This document shows, piece by piece, positions 1-16,741 of a DNA stretch of 64,000 nucleotides (its first letter is position 1; each line of letters starts with the position of its first letter). The notes under the pieces are model-generated. The model searched no databases, was not told the DNA's origin, and saw nothing but the letters and a program-made list of their open reading frames with translations. Both the position numbers and the translations under genes were made by a program. Source of the stretch: Tetrahymena elliotti 4EA (taxonomy: Eukaryota > Ciliophora > Oligohymenophorea > Hymenostomatida > Tetrahymenidae); the NCBI GenBank assembly GCA_000231825.2, contig JH720294.1, positions 1,005,525 to 1,069,524 on the forward strand. The letters run 5' to 3'.

Positions 1-869
1 AAAAAGAGTCTTTGATAAGATATTTTCCTTTTTAAATAAAAATATTTGGTGTGCACAGCAATATTTATTTTTCAAAACCTAATACCAATAATAATCTAAA
101 TAATAAATAAATAAAAACATTTTTGAGACAAAATCGAAATTGAATTTTGTTAAAAAAAGAAAATATCAGAAAATTTAAAACTTAGCACAACTAAGCAATT
201 AGATAGAGATTATTATTTTTATTATTTTTTTAAGAAAATATATTACTATTCTCAAGATTTGCATCATAATTAATAGAAAGGATTAATATTATTAAAATCT
301 ACATTTAGAAGAAAATAAAACATATAATAATTTTTTATGATAAATCAATTGTAATCTCTCTCAATAAATAAAATAAAAGATAAAATATTTTTAATTTTTT
401 TGTAAGAAAAGAATTGTTAAAAATAATTAAAAATAAGTGGATATATTTTTTAGCTTGGGAATATTTGCTTGTAGATAAAATAGAAAACTTAAATTTATGA
501 AGTGAATGAAGAATTACATGGGAGCTCTTATGAGCATATTAACTCCAATTATGATAGTTCTTTTGAATAAATAACTAAAGAAAATATTTGTATCCTAAAT
601 AGATAAGTGAATGAATGAATAAAAAAAGAAAACAAAATCAAATCAAAAAGTTAAAATTGCATAAACTAACTAATTAGATAAAATAAAACACTCATTTCAA
701 ACCTTAAAAATTAATTAAAAATATTTTTAAAATATTATTCGAATTCTTTTAACCACACATATTGATAACAAAAACGTTTCTTAATCTTTTTACAAAAATT
801 TCTACAAAAAACACTACTCATCTTATTTGAAAATTATAGATAAACAAAAATAAATAAACTTCATAAATT

Positions 870-997
870 TACCGTAAGTAGGTACCATTTGATAAGGATG
901 AATGAAAATATAAAAAAAAAAATAAATTTTTTTTACTCATCCTTATTAAAAAATCATCCTAATAATAAAAGTCTCCTCTAATACTGTACTTACGGTA
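870..997. repeat. Nested inverted repeat (potential hairpin)
   Basis: An 11-base arm at 870-880 (taccgtaagta) is the exact reverse complement of 987-997. A second arm pair lies inside it: 892-903 (ataaggatgaat) against 935-946, differing at one base. The centre is A/T only. The whole could fold into a two-step cruciform. It lies between the left edge of the window and the 3' end of the ADP-ribosyltransferase-like gene. The rest of 1-1195 is AT-rich with no gene seen. Confidence 0.55.
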
Positions 998-1195
998 TTT
1001 AAATTTGGAGAAAAATTTGAATCACCACTTCATAATTAATTGATTATTGAATCTAAAATATCAGATTTAAATTTCTGATTGATGATTTACTGACTGATAA
1101 TAAATAAATAAAAATCAATTTAAGTAAAATAAAAATATAAAAATAAAACTGCAAAAAAAAAATTAAAAATAGTATAATTAAGAATGATAAATAAT

Positions 1196-2917
1196 TCACA
1201 ATATGATCTCTACTATTTTCTTAGAATCTTTTTCAGTAACAGATTTGATTTTAAATACACTACCACAATTCATAAGGTACTCTTTTTCTACTACATATTA
1301 TGAAATTTATTCTAAACTTTTTGGCCTGAGTTGATATTAATCAGTTCCACATTCAAAATCTAATTTAAAAATGACTTACTCATCATTTATGTTTTAAGAT
1401 TGACTAAATCTCTCAGCCACAGTTACATCAAATGAAAAAGATGTAAAACCACACATACAAATGAATTAATTTGCTTTATATAGTTGTTCAAATTTAACTT
1501 TTGGAATAGGTGAACCTCTGTAAAGGGTAACTGTTTCTCTTATATTTGAATTTCTTATTGGTGGTTAGATTTTAGAAAATGGCTTATCATCATAAAGAAG
1601 AAGAGATGTCCTGAGTAAAGTTATTAAATCCCAAAAGAGAGCTAAAATATCTTGATTTAAAACACTTAACATTGTGTTTATCAATTAATAAAAGCAAGAT
1701 GCACTTTCTTTTGTATAAAGTCTTAAAACAGCAGTTGCTATTTTTTAGTTATCGACATCTATGAAGCATTCTAAAATATCTTAGTGCAATTCATTAGGAT
1801 TTATAAAGGTATCGGGTATTTCTATTTTATATGTTTTCACTATTTCTTTTAATTTTTAAAGTCTTTGTTTCAAGTTTTTATTTTCAAATAAATCTTTCAC
1901 TTCTGATACCTCAAAAAATGAAAATCCCTTGTTAATAACGAATGGCTTATCTGGGTGAAATTCAGTTAATTGAACATTAGAAAGAAATTCTTGAATTTCT
2001 CTATTGTCTTTTATCAGTAAGAATTCATGTCTGAGCTCTTTATCTAGGTATTGGCACATAGAGATAACAGGTACTACTCTTAAATTGTTCTTTGGAAATA
2101 CTAAATCTTAGATGGATTTAAACATTTAATCTGGATTGCTAGTTGAATCTTTGATCAGATTTCTTTCAGAAGCCATAAGTTCCCTGAATTAATTTTCTCT
2201 TTAAAAGGAAGTAAATATAAATACTCCCTAAATAAATTCTTTTCCTTTCTAGCTCTATTTAAAATTTCTGAGAAACTCTAAATTTTTACCATCGGTTGGT
2301 CTATAATACCCTGCTGCACTCCCACTCATAATAATGTAGAGCTATTTTTTACTAGCATTTTCTTAAACAAATTTCTAAAAGAGTGCGTCTTAAGAAAATG
2401 TTTTGAATTCTTCAACAGCACCATTGCAAATCTCTAAGAATTACTTCAAGTAGATCTAGTTTTCTTCATCATTGACTGCATAGTCCATCCAAATTATGTT
2501 TTTCCTGCTGGGAGTAAAAACTTTATTATTAATGTGCTTTATTTCATCTGAAATATTAAGGATGAGATCTTTGATTTCTTGAAGTTTCTTCTTGTTGAAA
2601 GCTTTATCTTTATCGAATGTTCCTTCCTGGATTTATTTTTATGCATCACCTACCTCTGATTTAAATTGTTTTAGTAAATTTCTGTAAATTCTATAGAATT
2701 CTACAATCTTATCATCGCTTACTTGATCAATAGATCCATTCATTTACTCTAAGATGGGCTATATGTGCTCTATTTACACCATAATACGCATGCATTCTAT
2801 GGAATTTTAAGTTTTGTCATCCTTAAGCTTAAGCAAAAGTTTTTGAATAGCTTCCTCAACATTTTTCTATTCGCCTAAGATTTCTTATTTTTTTTATTTG
2901 TTTTTATCAGAGTCCAT
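1196..2917 (-). CDS. ADP-ribosyltransferase-like protein, 573 aa, intronless
   Basis: One uninterrupted frame of 574 codons in the ciliate code. The N-terminal two thirds are rich in Glu, Lys and Gln and match no family I know. The last ~115 residues follow the R-S-E plan of mono-ADP-ribosyltransferases: VTLYRGSP with Arg467, GFTSFSFD with Ser493 inside the S-T-S-like strand, then a VAERF helix, and QISQYVVEKEYL with the E-x-E pair Glu544/Glu546. Such enzymes move ADP-ribose from NAD+ to a protein side chain; an ExE pair is the arginine-directed form. No signal peptide or membrane segment is visible, so a cytosolic enzyme is inferred. The start is the first ATG after an in-frame TGA upstream. 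The domain call rests on motif order only; activity is inferred. Confidence 0.7.
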
Positions 2918-3070
2918 CTATCTATCTCTCAATAATTTTTTCAACTAATATTTCTCTCGATGTTTTAATCTAATCTAAATAATTGTTTATTAAAGATACT
3001 TTTTTATTAGAATATTTGACTTTTTCCTATTTTTATAAACCAATTATCATAAAAGCCATAACACTTTGAT

Positions 3071-3289
3071 TCAAATAGTACAAATATTCTTAATACTTGT
3101 TTGCTCATCAATTGTCATTAAATTTATAATTTCTTTCAAGCTTAAATTTTTCTTCTAAACACTGGCTTTTAAAAAGCATTCAATCTGACTAATTTCTACA
3201 TCCATCAATCTTTTAATGAATTTATAATTTGCCTCATTAATAACTAACTCTATTAAAGATTGACTACCCACCTATTTATTTATATTGAT
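3071..3289 (-). pseudogene. Short protein-like open stretch upstream of the ART-like gene
   Basis: A 73-codon frame closed by TGA reads like real protein (for example SLIELVINEANYKFIKRLMD), but it follows an in-frame TGA and its first ATG lies about halfway along. It may be an exon of an unresolved gene or the remains of one. A possible GT..AG intron just downstream (GTATTA..AAATAG) does not join it in frame to the ART-like gene. Function unknown. Confidence 0.25.
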
Positions 3290-3553
3290 TCAAAAGTGTT
3301 TTCTAGCAAAAATATCTGCAACTGAGCTTAATTAATTAAAGTGTTTTTTAAATGGCTGAATTTATGTGAAAAAAAATTAATTCATTTTAAATTTTATGAA
3401 GAAGTGTTTTTAAAAATAAAATCATTTTTTTTGTTTAAAAAGAAAATTAATTTTTAAAATCAATTTTTTATTTTTTGCATTTTATTCTCAAAGAATAGGA
3501 AAGCCATTTATTTTGGTTTTAATAAAATTTTGAGAGGAAATTAATGAAAATAA

Positions 3554-3662
3554 TAGATAATAAGAAGTAGAGAAAAATAAATACTAATTTAAATGAACTA
3601 AATAAATTAGATAATAAGAAGTAGAGAAAAATAAATACTAATTTAAATGAACTAAATAAATT
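3554..3662. repeat. 54-bp tandem duplication
   Basis: Two adjacent copies of a 54-base unit beginning tagataataagaagtagaga, with a period of exactly 54 and no mismatch seen. It lies in AT-rich intergenic DNA between two minus-strand genes. The perfect identity suggests a recent event. Confidence 0.85.
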
Positions 3663-4302
3663 ATTAAAAATCATTTTAAAAATGTGAAAAAAAAAGAATA
3701 AAAATGTTAAATAAACATTTCATTAAATATTCATGAAAAATATTATTAATTTCAAGAGCTAGGAGGGATTAATTGTTAAGCAAAACTAAGTGTTGATAAA
3801 ATAGTTTAAGTTAATTTTTTAATATTCTGATTCTTCTCTTTGCAATTATGAGAAAGCTCCCCCATTAAAAAAAGGAGTTTAGACTCCAAAAATCCTTATT
3901 ATCTTTTTCACAAAATTGAATGAAAAACTTTTTATAAAGAATAATTAGTTAGATTGATTATACAAAAATGAATTGTAAATTTTGAAGTTGTATGTATGCA
4001 ATAAATAGTAAAAAGACAACTAACTAGCTTTTGAAGTTGAGAAGTAAGTGTTGGTTTATAAATTTTAATTATAGACATAAAAAGCATAAAAATATGATAT
4101 ATGTTGTATTTATGTATGTATAATAATATTATTATTTTAATACTTGGAATATTGTTCAAAAAAAATATATTGCTTTTTGTTATGATTTCACTTAAGCAGT
4201 AGTTAAGTTAGTTAGAGTTATTCATTTATCATTTAACTAGAATGAACATTTGTTTTCATAATTTTTTTAATATAATTTTTAATACAAAAAATAAGATAGC
4301 TC

Positions 4303-8482
<4,180 letters not shown>

Positions 8483-11480
8483 TTTTGATGAGGGTTATTA
8501 TATCTTTGCAGCAGTTGTTTTTGCTTCTTTTATTTATTTAGTTATCTCTTTTCCTTTTAAGTAAAAGCTTGTTGATTGATTGAATTTTTTATCGTTTTAT
8601 TCACAAAATCAAATAATTTTTAATAATTTATTAATCAAATTTTCTTTATATCCTTTCATCCATAATTTAAAAAATTGGATTTTATTTAGAATTATCAATT
8701 GAATAATTAAACTAATCTATCTATAGATCAATAAATCAATCAATTGAATTTATTTGATGAATGTAAAATTATGATATGAGATATTTATTTATTATCTTCT
8801 TGCATTACAGATTGCTAACAAGACAATTTAAATCTATCTTCAGTTTACATTGTAAATTTTCTTTTGGTTTATTATCATCACCTACATATCTGTGCTTCCT
8901 CACTCTCATTAAATAATACTCCTCTTACTCATTATGAAGATATTTCTTGAAATATTTCTTACTTCTCCATTTTACATAATCCTTAATTCCTCTTTACAAT
9001 TTTTAGTTACAAATAATTCAAATAAAATAATTTCTTTTTAAATCTTTTTCTCTTTCTTCCTGAAAAATGATAAAAAATTAAAGGATTTTGCTGGTTTAGG
9101 CTGAGCTCCACATAATTTTGTAAAATAACTCTTTTGATATCTTTTACTTGTGAGGGAATTCGCCATCGAATTATTTCAATACAAAGAAAAATATCTAATA
9201 GATAATTAACATTCTGAAAACTTGTTATAACTCATTCTAACAAGATATAGGAAAGATATCTAAAAAATTTACACATTTTGCAGAAAAATAAAAAAATCGT
9301 AGCAATTTAAGTTATATTCTGAACAAAATACCAAACTCTTCTATAATTATCTAAACGCGTTTGTCAAATTTCTATGATTAACACCTAAATGGAATCATTA
9401 TTAAAAGTTTACAATCTTTATCCATAAAAATTAAAATTTAGAAATATTAAGAAAATCCATCAAAATTATTCTTAGGATCTTACAAGTAAATTATTTTTGA
9501 GGACATTAAATTGATAGATGATAAAAAGAATAAATATTACAATTAATTAATAATTTAACACAAGCTTTAATGAAATTTTGTTGATTTAAAATGGTGTTTT
9601 AGTTTAAAAATATTAGCAAGAATGAAACAAAAATGAATGTTGGAATGTTTTGATAGAAAATGAGCAAGTAATACTTTTGAGATAAATTTATTAAATTTTA
9701 TTTGAGTCTAATTAGCTAGCTGTACTGGAATGATTTTTGTTTTTTGTTTAGGAATTCTTAAGATACTATTTACCTTAAGATATTTATTTGAGCAATAAAT
9801 AAGTTGACTAATCATAATCAAAAATAAGTAGTTATTATTTCTGATATTTTTGCGTTACTCAATAAAATAAAATTATTGATTATTTTCTGTTTGGAGAGTT
9901 GAGGTATTATAATCTTAATTGATGAAATAGCAAAACAAAAGTTATAATATCTATTTTTAATTATGTTAGAATGTTCAGTATCTGATTTCACTAGTAATTA
10001 TTCATTCATTCACAAAGAGATTTTATATTCTTCTATAATTTATTAAACACTCAACAAAAAAATTTAGAAATAGGATTTTTAATGATTTTTATGAGAATCT
10101 TCATTTTTTGAAAACACATCCTAAAAAAGGATTTTATAATCCATTCAAAATTTGAAATAATTTTCATTATTTTTTACATTTTACTTTTCTAAAATCTTAT
10201 ACTTTCCATTTTCAAGTAAATATTCTGATTCATTTCGTTCTTTATCACTGTTCAAGTATTACCAAATAATTTAAAAGATTGTGTAATTAATTTTTTTTGT
10301 ATTCATTCATCAATAAGCTAAAGTTTTGTTAAAAAAGTCTTTTTAAGTTAGATCAATTTTGATAGTAATTTAAAAATTTAAAACACTACATTTAAAGCAA
10401 ATGATAAATTAATCTACAACTCATTTACATTAAATAACAAAATAACCTTAATTCTGTCATTCAGAAGAAATAGTCAATTAATACAAATAGTTCATATGCA
10501 TTTATGTGTATTTTCAAATAGGAAAATTAGCAAAGTTTCATTTTATCAAATCTAGATTTCATAAAGTTTCTTAACTTTCAAGAAAATGAATAGATTTAAA
10601 TATTTAGTTCTATTAAAATTTTAATTAACTTAAAAGATTTATAATAAATCATTCAAGCTATTGAAAATAAATTTACCACTTGAATAAGTAATTTAAGATA
10701 GAATAAAAATTCATAATTATTTGATAGTAAAGAGTTAATTAACTACAAGATTTCCCCCCAATTAATCATATTCATTTTTGATAGGTAAGTTTTATTAAAA
10801 GTAAGACATCAAAAAACCTTTCTTTTTCTTTGGTACTACTGATATAAGATATATTAAACTTTTTTGATATTAATTTTATTTTTCTTTGGAATGTTTTCTA
10901 TTTTTAACAAGTTAAAATATTATTCATCAAGATAATTATTTTATCACTTTGTTAAAATCATAATTAATTATTAACATTTTTTCCTTTTTTAAAATTAACA
11001 TATTTAATTTACTCAAAAAATGTTAGCATCCTAAATGAATAAGGTTGTATCAAATGCAAATTCATTCTATAAATTATTTACAAAAATTAATAATTCCACA
11101 GAAATTAGAAATAGAAAGGAAAAAGCAAAGAGAGATAGATAGAGGATAAATAATAATAAATCTTCTATTCTTGATGTTTACTCCCAATTAAATAATATGA
11201 CTATAATAATCTTAAAAATAATAATATTTCATTGAGAAACTAGAATATTGAACATGTTTTAATACATCAAATTTATATTAATAAAAATAAAAATACAATT
11301 AATCTGTATTTATTTTTTTGGTCATTTTTAAATTTATTTTCTTTTAATATAAATAAGCTTACTAAGAATTTATGCTTTTTTAAATATCAGCTCAATTCAA
11401 GATAGAAGAAATAGGATTTTTAAATTTTAATTAATGTTTCATCTAAAGAATTTAATAAGATGAAAATAAATTTAATTTCA
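8483..11480. other. Gene-poor AT-rich intergenic region (3 kb)
   Basis: I see no sustained reading frame, RNA gene or repeat of note here. It holds runs of A and T with frequent TGA in all frames. It would contain the promoter side of the kinase gene (right of 8482) and the 3' side of the coiled-coil gene. Confidence 0.5.
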
Positions 11481-14134
11481 TCAGTTTTGATTGTAAAATT
11501 ATTAATTGCTTAATTGATTCATTCTTATTTTTTGGCCACTGTAAGATATTTAATTTATAGGATCTACATTTTCATCTCTGTGTGAATTTTTTCTTTCAGA
11601 CATCAAGGAAGAATTTGCAGTCACTTTGGAGTAATTCTTTTAAGGCTGGAAACTTGCATTGTTTGATGCATTTTTCAAGAAATTGCTTAGGGATTATTAA
11701 TATGATATGTCACTTCCCGAAATCAATTCTTGACTTGTTCCAACATTAGCAAATGAAAAAGTTCTGTTATGGTTATTTGTTTGTGGTTAGGTATTCCTTT
11801 CATATCTTCTTGAAGAATTTAAAGCAGCCTAGCTCTAGTTGTTACTTTCATTCTTTTTAAAGGAAAGTGAGCTTATTTTTTCTTTATCATTATCACTGCC
11901 TTGCTGCCTATAACTTAATTATTATTCTAATTCCTTGAATTAATTTGTTTGTGAATTCAATTTGAGGATTTTATTTTTTATTTTTTAACTGTTTGTCATT
12001 TCTGATGTCTTTTCATTGAGCTCTCTGCCCATATTTTATTATGAAGGTAAGGCTATTCTATTAATATTCTATTAGTTAAGTTAGCTTTTGGTTTCTGATT
12101 AACTTTAGTTCTTATTTGTTATTGAATTTCTTTTTTGTGGTTTCTTTGAAGTTGATTGATTGAGTTTCATTTATTAAAGAATCTTTTCATGCATAGTCAC
12201 ACTACCTGATCTATTATGAGATTGTGATTATTAACTTTCGTTTTAATATGAATTTTATTAAGTATTTTAGACAGTAAGTGAGTTTAGATTTTATTATTAT
12301 TATATATTATTTTAGTTATTTTGATTTCTCCCTTAAATTCCTTAGAGATATTATTCTTGTTGATACACATTCAGTTACTGAGTTTAATCATGTTAATTTG
12401 TTTATTTTGTTGAGCTATTTTAGCCATAAGCTTAATTGTGAGTTTAAGAAATTTGTAAATCCTTATCTTATGGTGAAATAGAATGTGAATCAATTTCATT
12501 TATTTTGTGATGTAAATTTGAATTATTCTTTTATAAATTTTTCTTCTAATTTGGAGCATTAAAAATTTCATATCCATTTTAGTAGCTTTAGTGAACTTCT
12601 CCTTTAGTAGTGTCAAATTCCATTTTACTTGCCTAGAAATTAGCTTCAAAATTTTTAATATGCTAGTTAGTTGGGCTTAAAAAAGCACTTAATTCTTTTT
12701 TCCTTGAAGATAACTTCATTTTTAGATTGTTGACAGGACTTCTGTCTTTTTCAGGTTAACTTTAGTCTCTGAAAAGCTTTATTTCTTCGCAATACTCATC
12801 ATTCTAAACTAAATTAAACTAATTATCTCTTCCTCTAGATTGATCATGAGATTATTTTTTTATATTTGTTTTTGTTTAGCTTTTTTTTCATAAAAATAAA
12901 ATAAATTTAGTTACATCATTAATATAATTTTAAAAATAATTTACTCTAAAGAGATGTTTTATCCATTAGGAGGAGTTTATACGAAAGTAGATGTCGTATT
13001 ATTACTATTTCTAAAAGAGTATATTTATTTTTGATTAGGCAAATTGGAACTACTTAGATCAAAAAAGGAATCTGTATTGCATCGCTTGCTGAGAAGACTT
13101 TCTTCACTGAATTTAATATTATTAATTGGAATATTCATATTAGAACATTTCTATTTCAACTGGTTTAATTCTTTAAAAAGTAAATCTTCTCTAACAGCTA
13201 GTTTTTATTCATTTTCAAAAATTAATTTATCTCTTTATTCCAGCTTTTCCTTGTATAACAAAGATGATTGTTAATTCTAAACACAATCAACTTAAATAGT
13301 AACAGCTTCAAACTTTTTCTATGCTTCTTCTAGCTCTTTCATCAACTGATTGTGTTTATTGAGCATATTTTATTCAATCTAAATCAATTCTTTCTTTTTA
13401 TCTGCTATTTATTTTTTGCTATCTTCTATTTCTTTGTATTATTCTTAAAGCTACACTTGTTCTTATTCTCTTTACTGCTCTTTTTCATCGAGGCTTGCAA
13501 ACCTAGATTCTAAAGACTCCTCTTATTTTATGTAGTAATCTAGTTCCTGCTATTTATTCAAATAATCTTAATCATTCAAATTATCATTTTCACTTTCTTG
13601 ATTTTTGTTAATTAAGTTCTCTTTTTGTATTTCTAACTCATAAAAATCCTGTTCCATTATTGCATTTTTCCTGACAATCTCTTACTTTAAGGCATCTAAA
13701 TCTTATTCAAACTCATTTAGCTATTTTTCTCTCTCTGATAACATTTTTTCTAAATTCTTAATCTCATCAATTTCTTATTCTTAAATACTTTTGCTCTATT
13801 GCTATTATTACTACCTTTCACTAATTCTGCCTGAATATTAGAAAGATCTATTGGCATGCTCTTCATCTTACTAACAGAATGAAACCTATTCACTTTACTT
13901 AAATTTTTCCTTAAGTTCCTCTTCCTTTTATTCCCTATACGCAAGCCCAGATTCCCAAATATCAAAAAACTCAAAAAGGATCTTGAGTCTTTGAATTTAT
14001 TTTTCCATGTCAACAATTTCAGTTAAAGTAAAATCCTCTCTGTTGTAAACGCTTTAGTAATTTTATGTAAAATCACTCTACATATTCCTAAGAATACCCT
14101 CATTTTTGTTAGAATATTTCTTCTAAACAGACAT
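11481..14134 (-). CDS. Coiled-coil, Gln/Asn-rich protein, 862 aa, two exons
   Basis: Exons complement(11481..12879, 12945..14134) give 863 codons ending in TGA. The 65-bp intron starts GTAAAT and ends AAAAG, and the join restores the frame. Roughly residues 40-330 are a long run of heptad-like Glu/Lys/Gln/Leu sequence, a strong coiled coil. The second half is Ser, Asn and Gln rich with many TAA/TAG codons and looks disordered. No catalytic motif, signal peptide or membrane segment is visible. A structural or scaffold role (cytoskeletal or basal-body type) is only a guess from the coiled coil. Several standard-code open frames in this span are fragments or shadows of this gene. Confidence 0.85.
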
Positions 14135-15602
14135 TTTTAGAAGTTAGTTACTGAACGATTAAAATCAATTTTGTATCAAATACTCTTTATAGATTCAGTT
14201 TGGGAAATTCCTACTTATTATGTATGTAATTAATTGCTTTTTTTCTTAATTTTAGGGTGTTTTACAATTTATTAAAATCTAAGTTAGTAAAGTAACTAAC
14301 TAATATCCACAACTAAACTTTCTTCAATATCATAAATAGGAATTATAATTATCTAATCATTATATATAATATCTGTTAAGTTCTTTCATTTGCTGTAATG
14401 TTGAATATTTTCGATTTTCACTTTAACTCTTAAAATTAATAATATTTTTATTATTTTAAGATAAAAAATAATTTATTTTTTTTATTTAACAATTAAATAA
14501 GTTTAGTTCGCATAGAAATTTTGGAGATAATTTTTTAAATAAAAGTGAATAATTAATTATTAGAATAATTACTACATTTTCAAAATAATAAAGATAAGCA
14601 AGCCTAAAAGATTTAAATAAAATAAATTCATTTTTCAAGTGAAATAAATCAATATTTTCTTTGAAAAATAGAACTTAAAGAAATTAATTCTGGTTAAATA
14701 ATAAAAAGAACAAAAGTTTTTCTATTATGAACAAAGGATATTTTAAATTTAAAAAAATAAATAATTAACTCAAGTAAATATTAAAAAGAACCAATTATTT
14801 CGCGAAGATTTTGTTTTATCATTATCAGCTACCTGAATTAATTTAATTTAATCTTATTAAATATGAATTAAAATTTATAGTTGAAGGTATAATCAAAAAT
14901 ATTTTCAAATACTTAAACCTTAAAGATTTCTGTAACTAACTTTGGGAAGGCTATATTTTTGAAGAATGTTAAACATTCTATTCAAATGTTAAAACAAATA
15001 GAACAAGCAATTATGTATGTAAATGTAATCAAAGTAGTTTTGTGTAATAAAAAGATAATTTGTATAAATTAAAATATCTTTATCATTGTTAATAATAAAT
15101 AGTTAATAGTAACAAAATGAGTATCTCATATAAATTATCCTATTTCCAAAGTTAGTTAATTAATATATATACCCTAAAATATATGATAAAATTTAAATTT
15201 AAAAAAGATTGGTGATAAACTCTTTTTATCATGATATTTTTTAAAAAATAATTTATTTTAATACCTCTCTATTAAATCTTTACTTACTTAAAATTTAAAA
15301 CCTCAAAATATGTTAAGAGATAGCTAAACAATGCTGATTTAATTAAATTGACATTTGATATTTAATAAGGGAATGCAAATGTTTCATTTAAGTAAATTTC
15401 ATTTAAGATAGATAATTAATGTGATTTACTTTAACTAAAAAAAAATGTATTCAACCAAAAAAAGGTTTAAAAAAGGAAAATTCAAAAGAATTATTAATTG
15501 AGACAAATAATTTAATTGGTTTATTTTTTTGTTTTTTTTGAGATTAAAGAAATGTTTTAATTTGATTAATTTAGTTTAAAAAATAAATTTGTAATTAATT
15601 AA
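14135..15602. other. Gene-free AT-rich intergenic region
   Basis: Lies between the start of the coiled-coil gene (minus) and a doubtful ORF (plus). No feature is supported apart from A/T runs. Confidence 0.5.
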
Positions 15603-15977
15603 ATGAAGAAGTAAATGCTGAAAATAACATTTTTAGAGAGAGTTAAGAAGAAAGAGAGAAGAAAGATTAATAATTTAAATGGAATAGAAGGATTGAATAC
15701 AAATGTAAATAATTTGATTAATTTGACTTTGTTGATTTTGATGGAAAATGAATTTAAATACGATGAAATGAAGAATAAAAAGAAGTTGCTTGAGAAGAAT
15801 AAATAAATAAATGGAAGATTTCAACGTGTATTAAAGTTCTTTTTTATTAATAGTAAAAATTGGGTTGAAAAAACATATTAGTAGAGTTTTAACTTTTTAA
15901 GAAATAAATTAATAAATTTGAATAATTTTTAAAAAGAAAATAAATAAATAAAATCTAAATTAAGATAAATAATTTGA
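15603..15977 (+). CDS. Doubtful small basic ORF, 124 aa
   Basis: ATG to TGA, 125 codons, using TAA/TAG as Gln. The product is very Lys, Asn and Leu rich (starts MKKQMLKITFLERVKKKERR). It has no recognised domain. Such open length can arise by chance when TGA is the only stop in AT-rich DNA. Downstream at about 16028-16140 lies a Lys/Glu/Gln-rich open segment that may be 5' leader of the J-protein gene or another exon. I could not join the two in frame. Confidence 0.25.
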
Positions 15978-16144
15978 TTCATAATTTAATATTTCATTTG
16001 AACAAATTAATTATCAAATTAACAACTTAGCAAATAAAGAAAGAAAGAAGAAGGAAGAACAGCAAGCTAAAGCTCAAGATAAAGGGACACATTAAAGCAA
16101 AAAAGAAGGAAGGAAAGACAAATAAATAATTAAATTGAAGGAAT

Positions 16145-16741
16145 ATGAAAATAAGGTTGATTCACTTATTTATTTTATTGAACGCTGCTATTGTCGTGTT
16201 AGCTAATTAAAAGAATCCATATAAAGTATTAGGATTGCCTTAATCAGCTACAGATGAATAAATTTAAAAAAAATTCAGAGAGTTATCAAAAAAGTACCAC
16301 CCAGACATAAATAAAGATCCTAAGGCAGCAGATATCTACTCGGAGATTACTTCTGCATACGAGATTTTATCCAGTCCAAGTGCAAAACAAAAGTATTTCG
16401 ATGAAGTCGACAGATAAAATTAAAGATCTAATCAATATAATTTTTAAAATTGGGGATATCAAGGTTATGGCTATCACTCAAATTCACAAGCAAAGCAACA
16501 AAATTACAAAAAGAAGTGGAATGAACTCTTCTAGAAGAAGCACTCTCAAAGCTACTAAAACTACTTTCAAAATAAAAAGCGTGGACACACTCCTTCAAGC
16601 AGTTCTAAATTCGGCTGGATTAAAGATAAATTATCTTCTTTGGTATTTGGAAGTGGATTCAGCGACATTTTGATTTACGGAGCTATTATATTTTTAGTAA
16701 TTAAGCTATTTGGCAACTTGGTGCATGTCTAAATGATTTGA
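16145..16741 (+). CDS. Small secretory-pathway J-domain protein, 198 aa
   Basis: A single exon of 199 codons. Residues 1-21 form a hydrophobic signal peptide ending in VLA. A DnaJ domain follows (about 24-90) with the diagnostic HPD at 52-54, in KKYHPDINKDP, and the usual AYEILS helix. Then comes a Gln, Tyr and Lys rich stretch, and a hydrophobic segment near the C-terminus (SDILIYGAIIFLVIKLFG) that should cross a membrane. J-proteins stimulate Hsp70 ATPase. With this topology an endoplasmic-reticulum membrane partner of an Hsp70 (BiP) is the natural inference. It lacks the Gly/Phe and zinc regions of full-length DnaJ. A 97-codon standard-code ORF at 16380 is a shadow frame. Confidence 0.88.

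Noticed and set aside
13044..13274. Plus-strand 76-codon ORF
   Set aside because: Antisense of the coiled-coil gene, which is open across it in the ciliate code.
16380..16673. 97-codon plus-strand ORF
   Set aside because: Shadow frame inside the J-protein gene.
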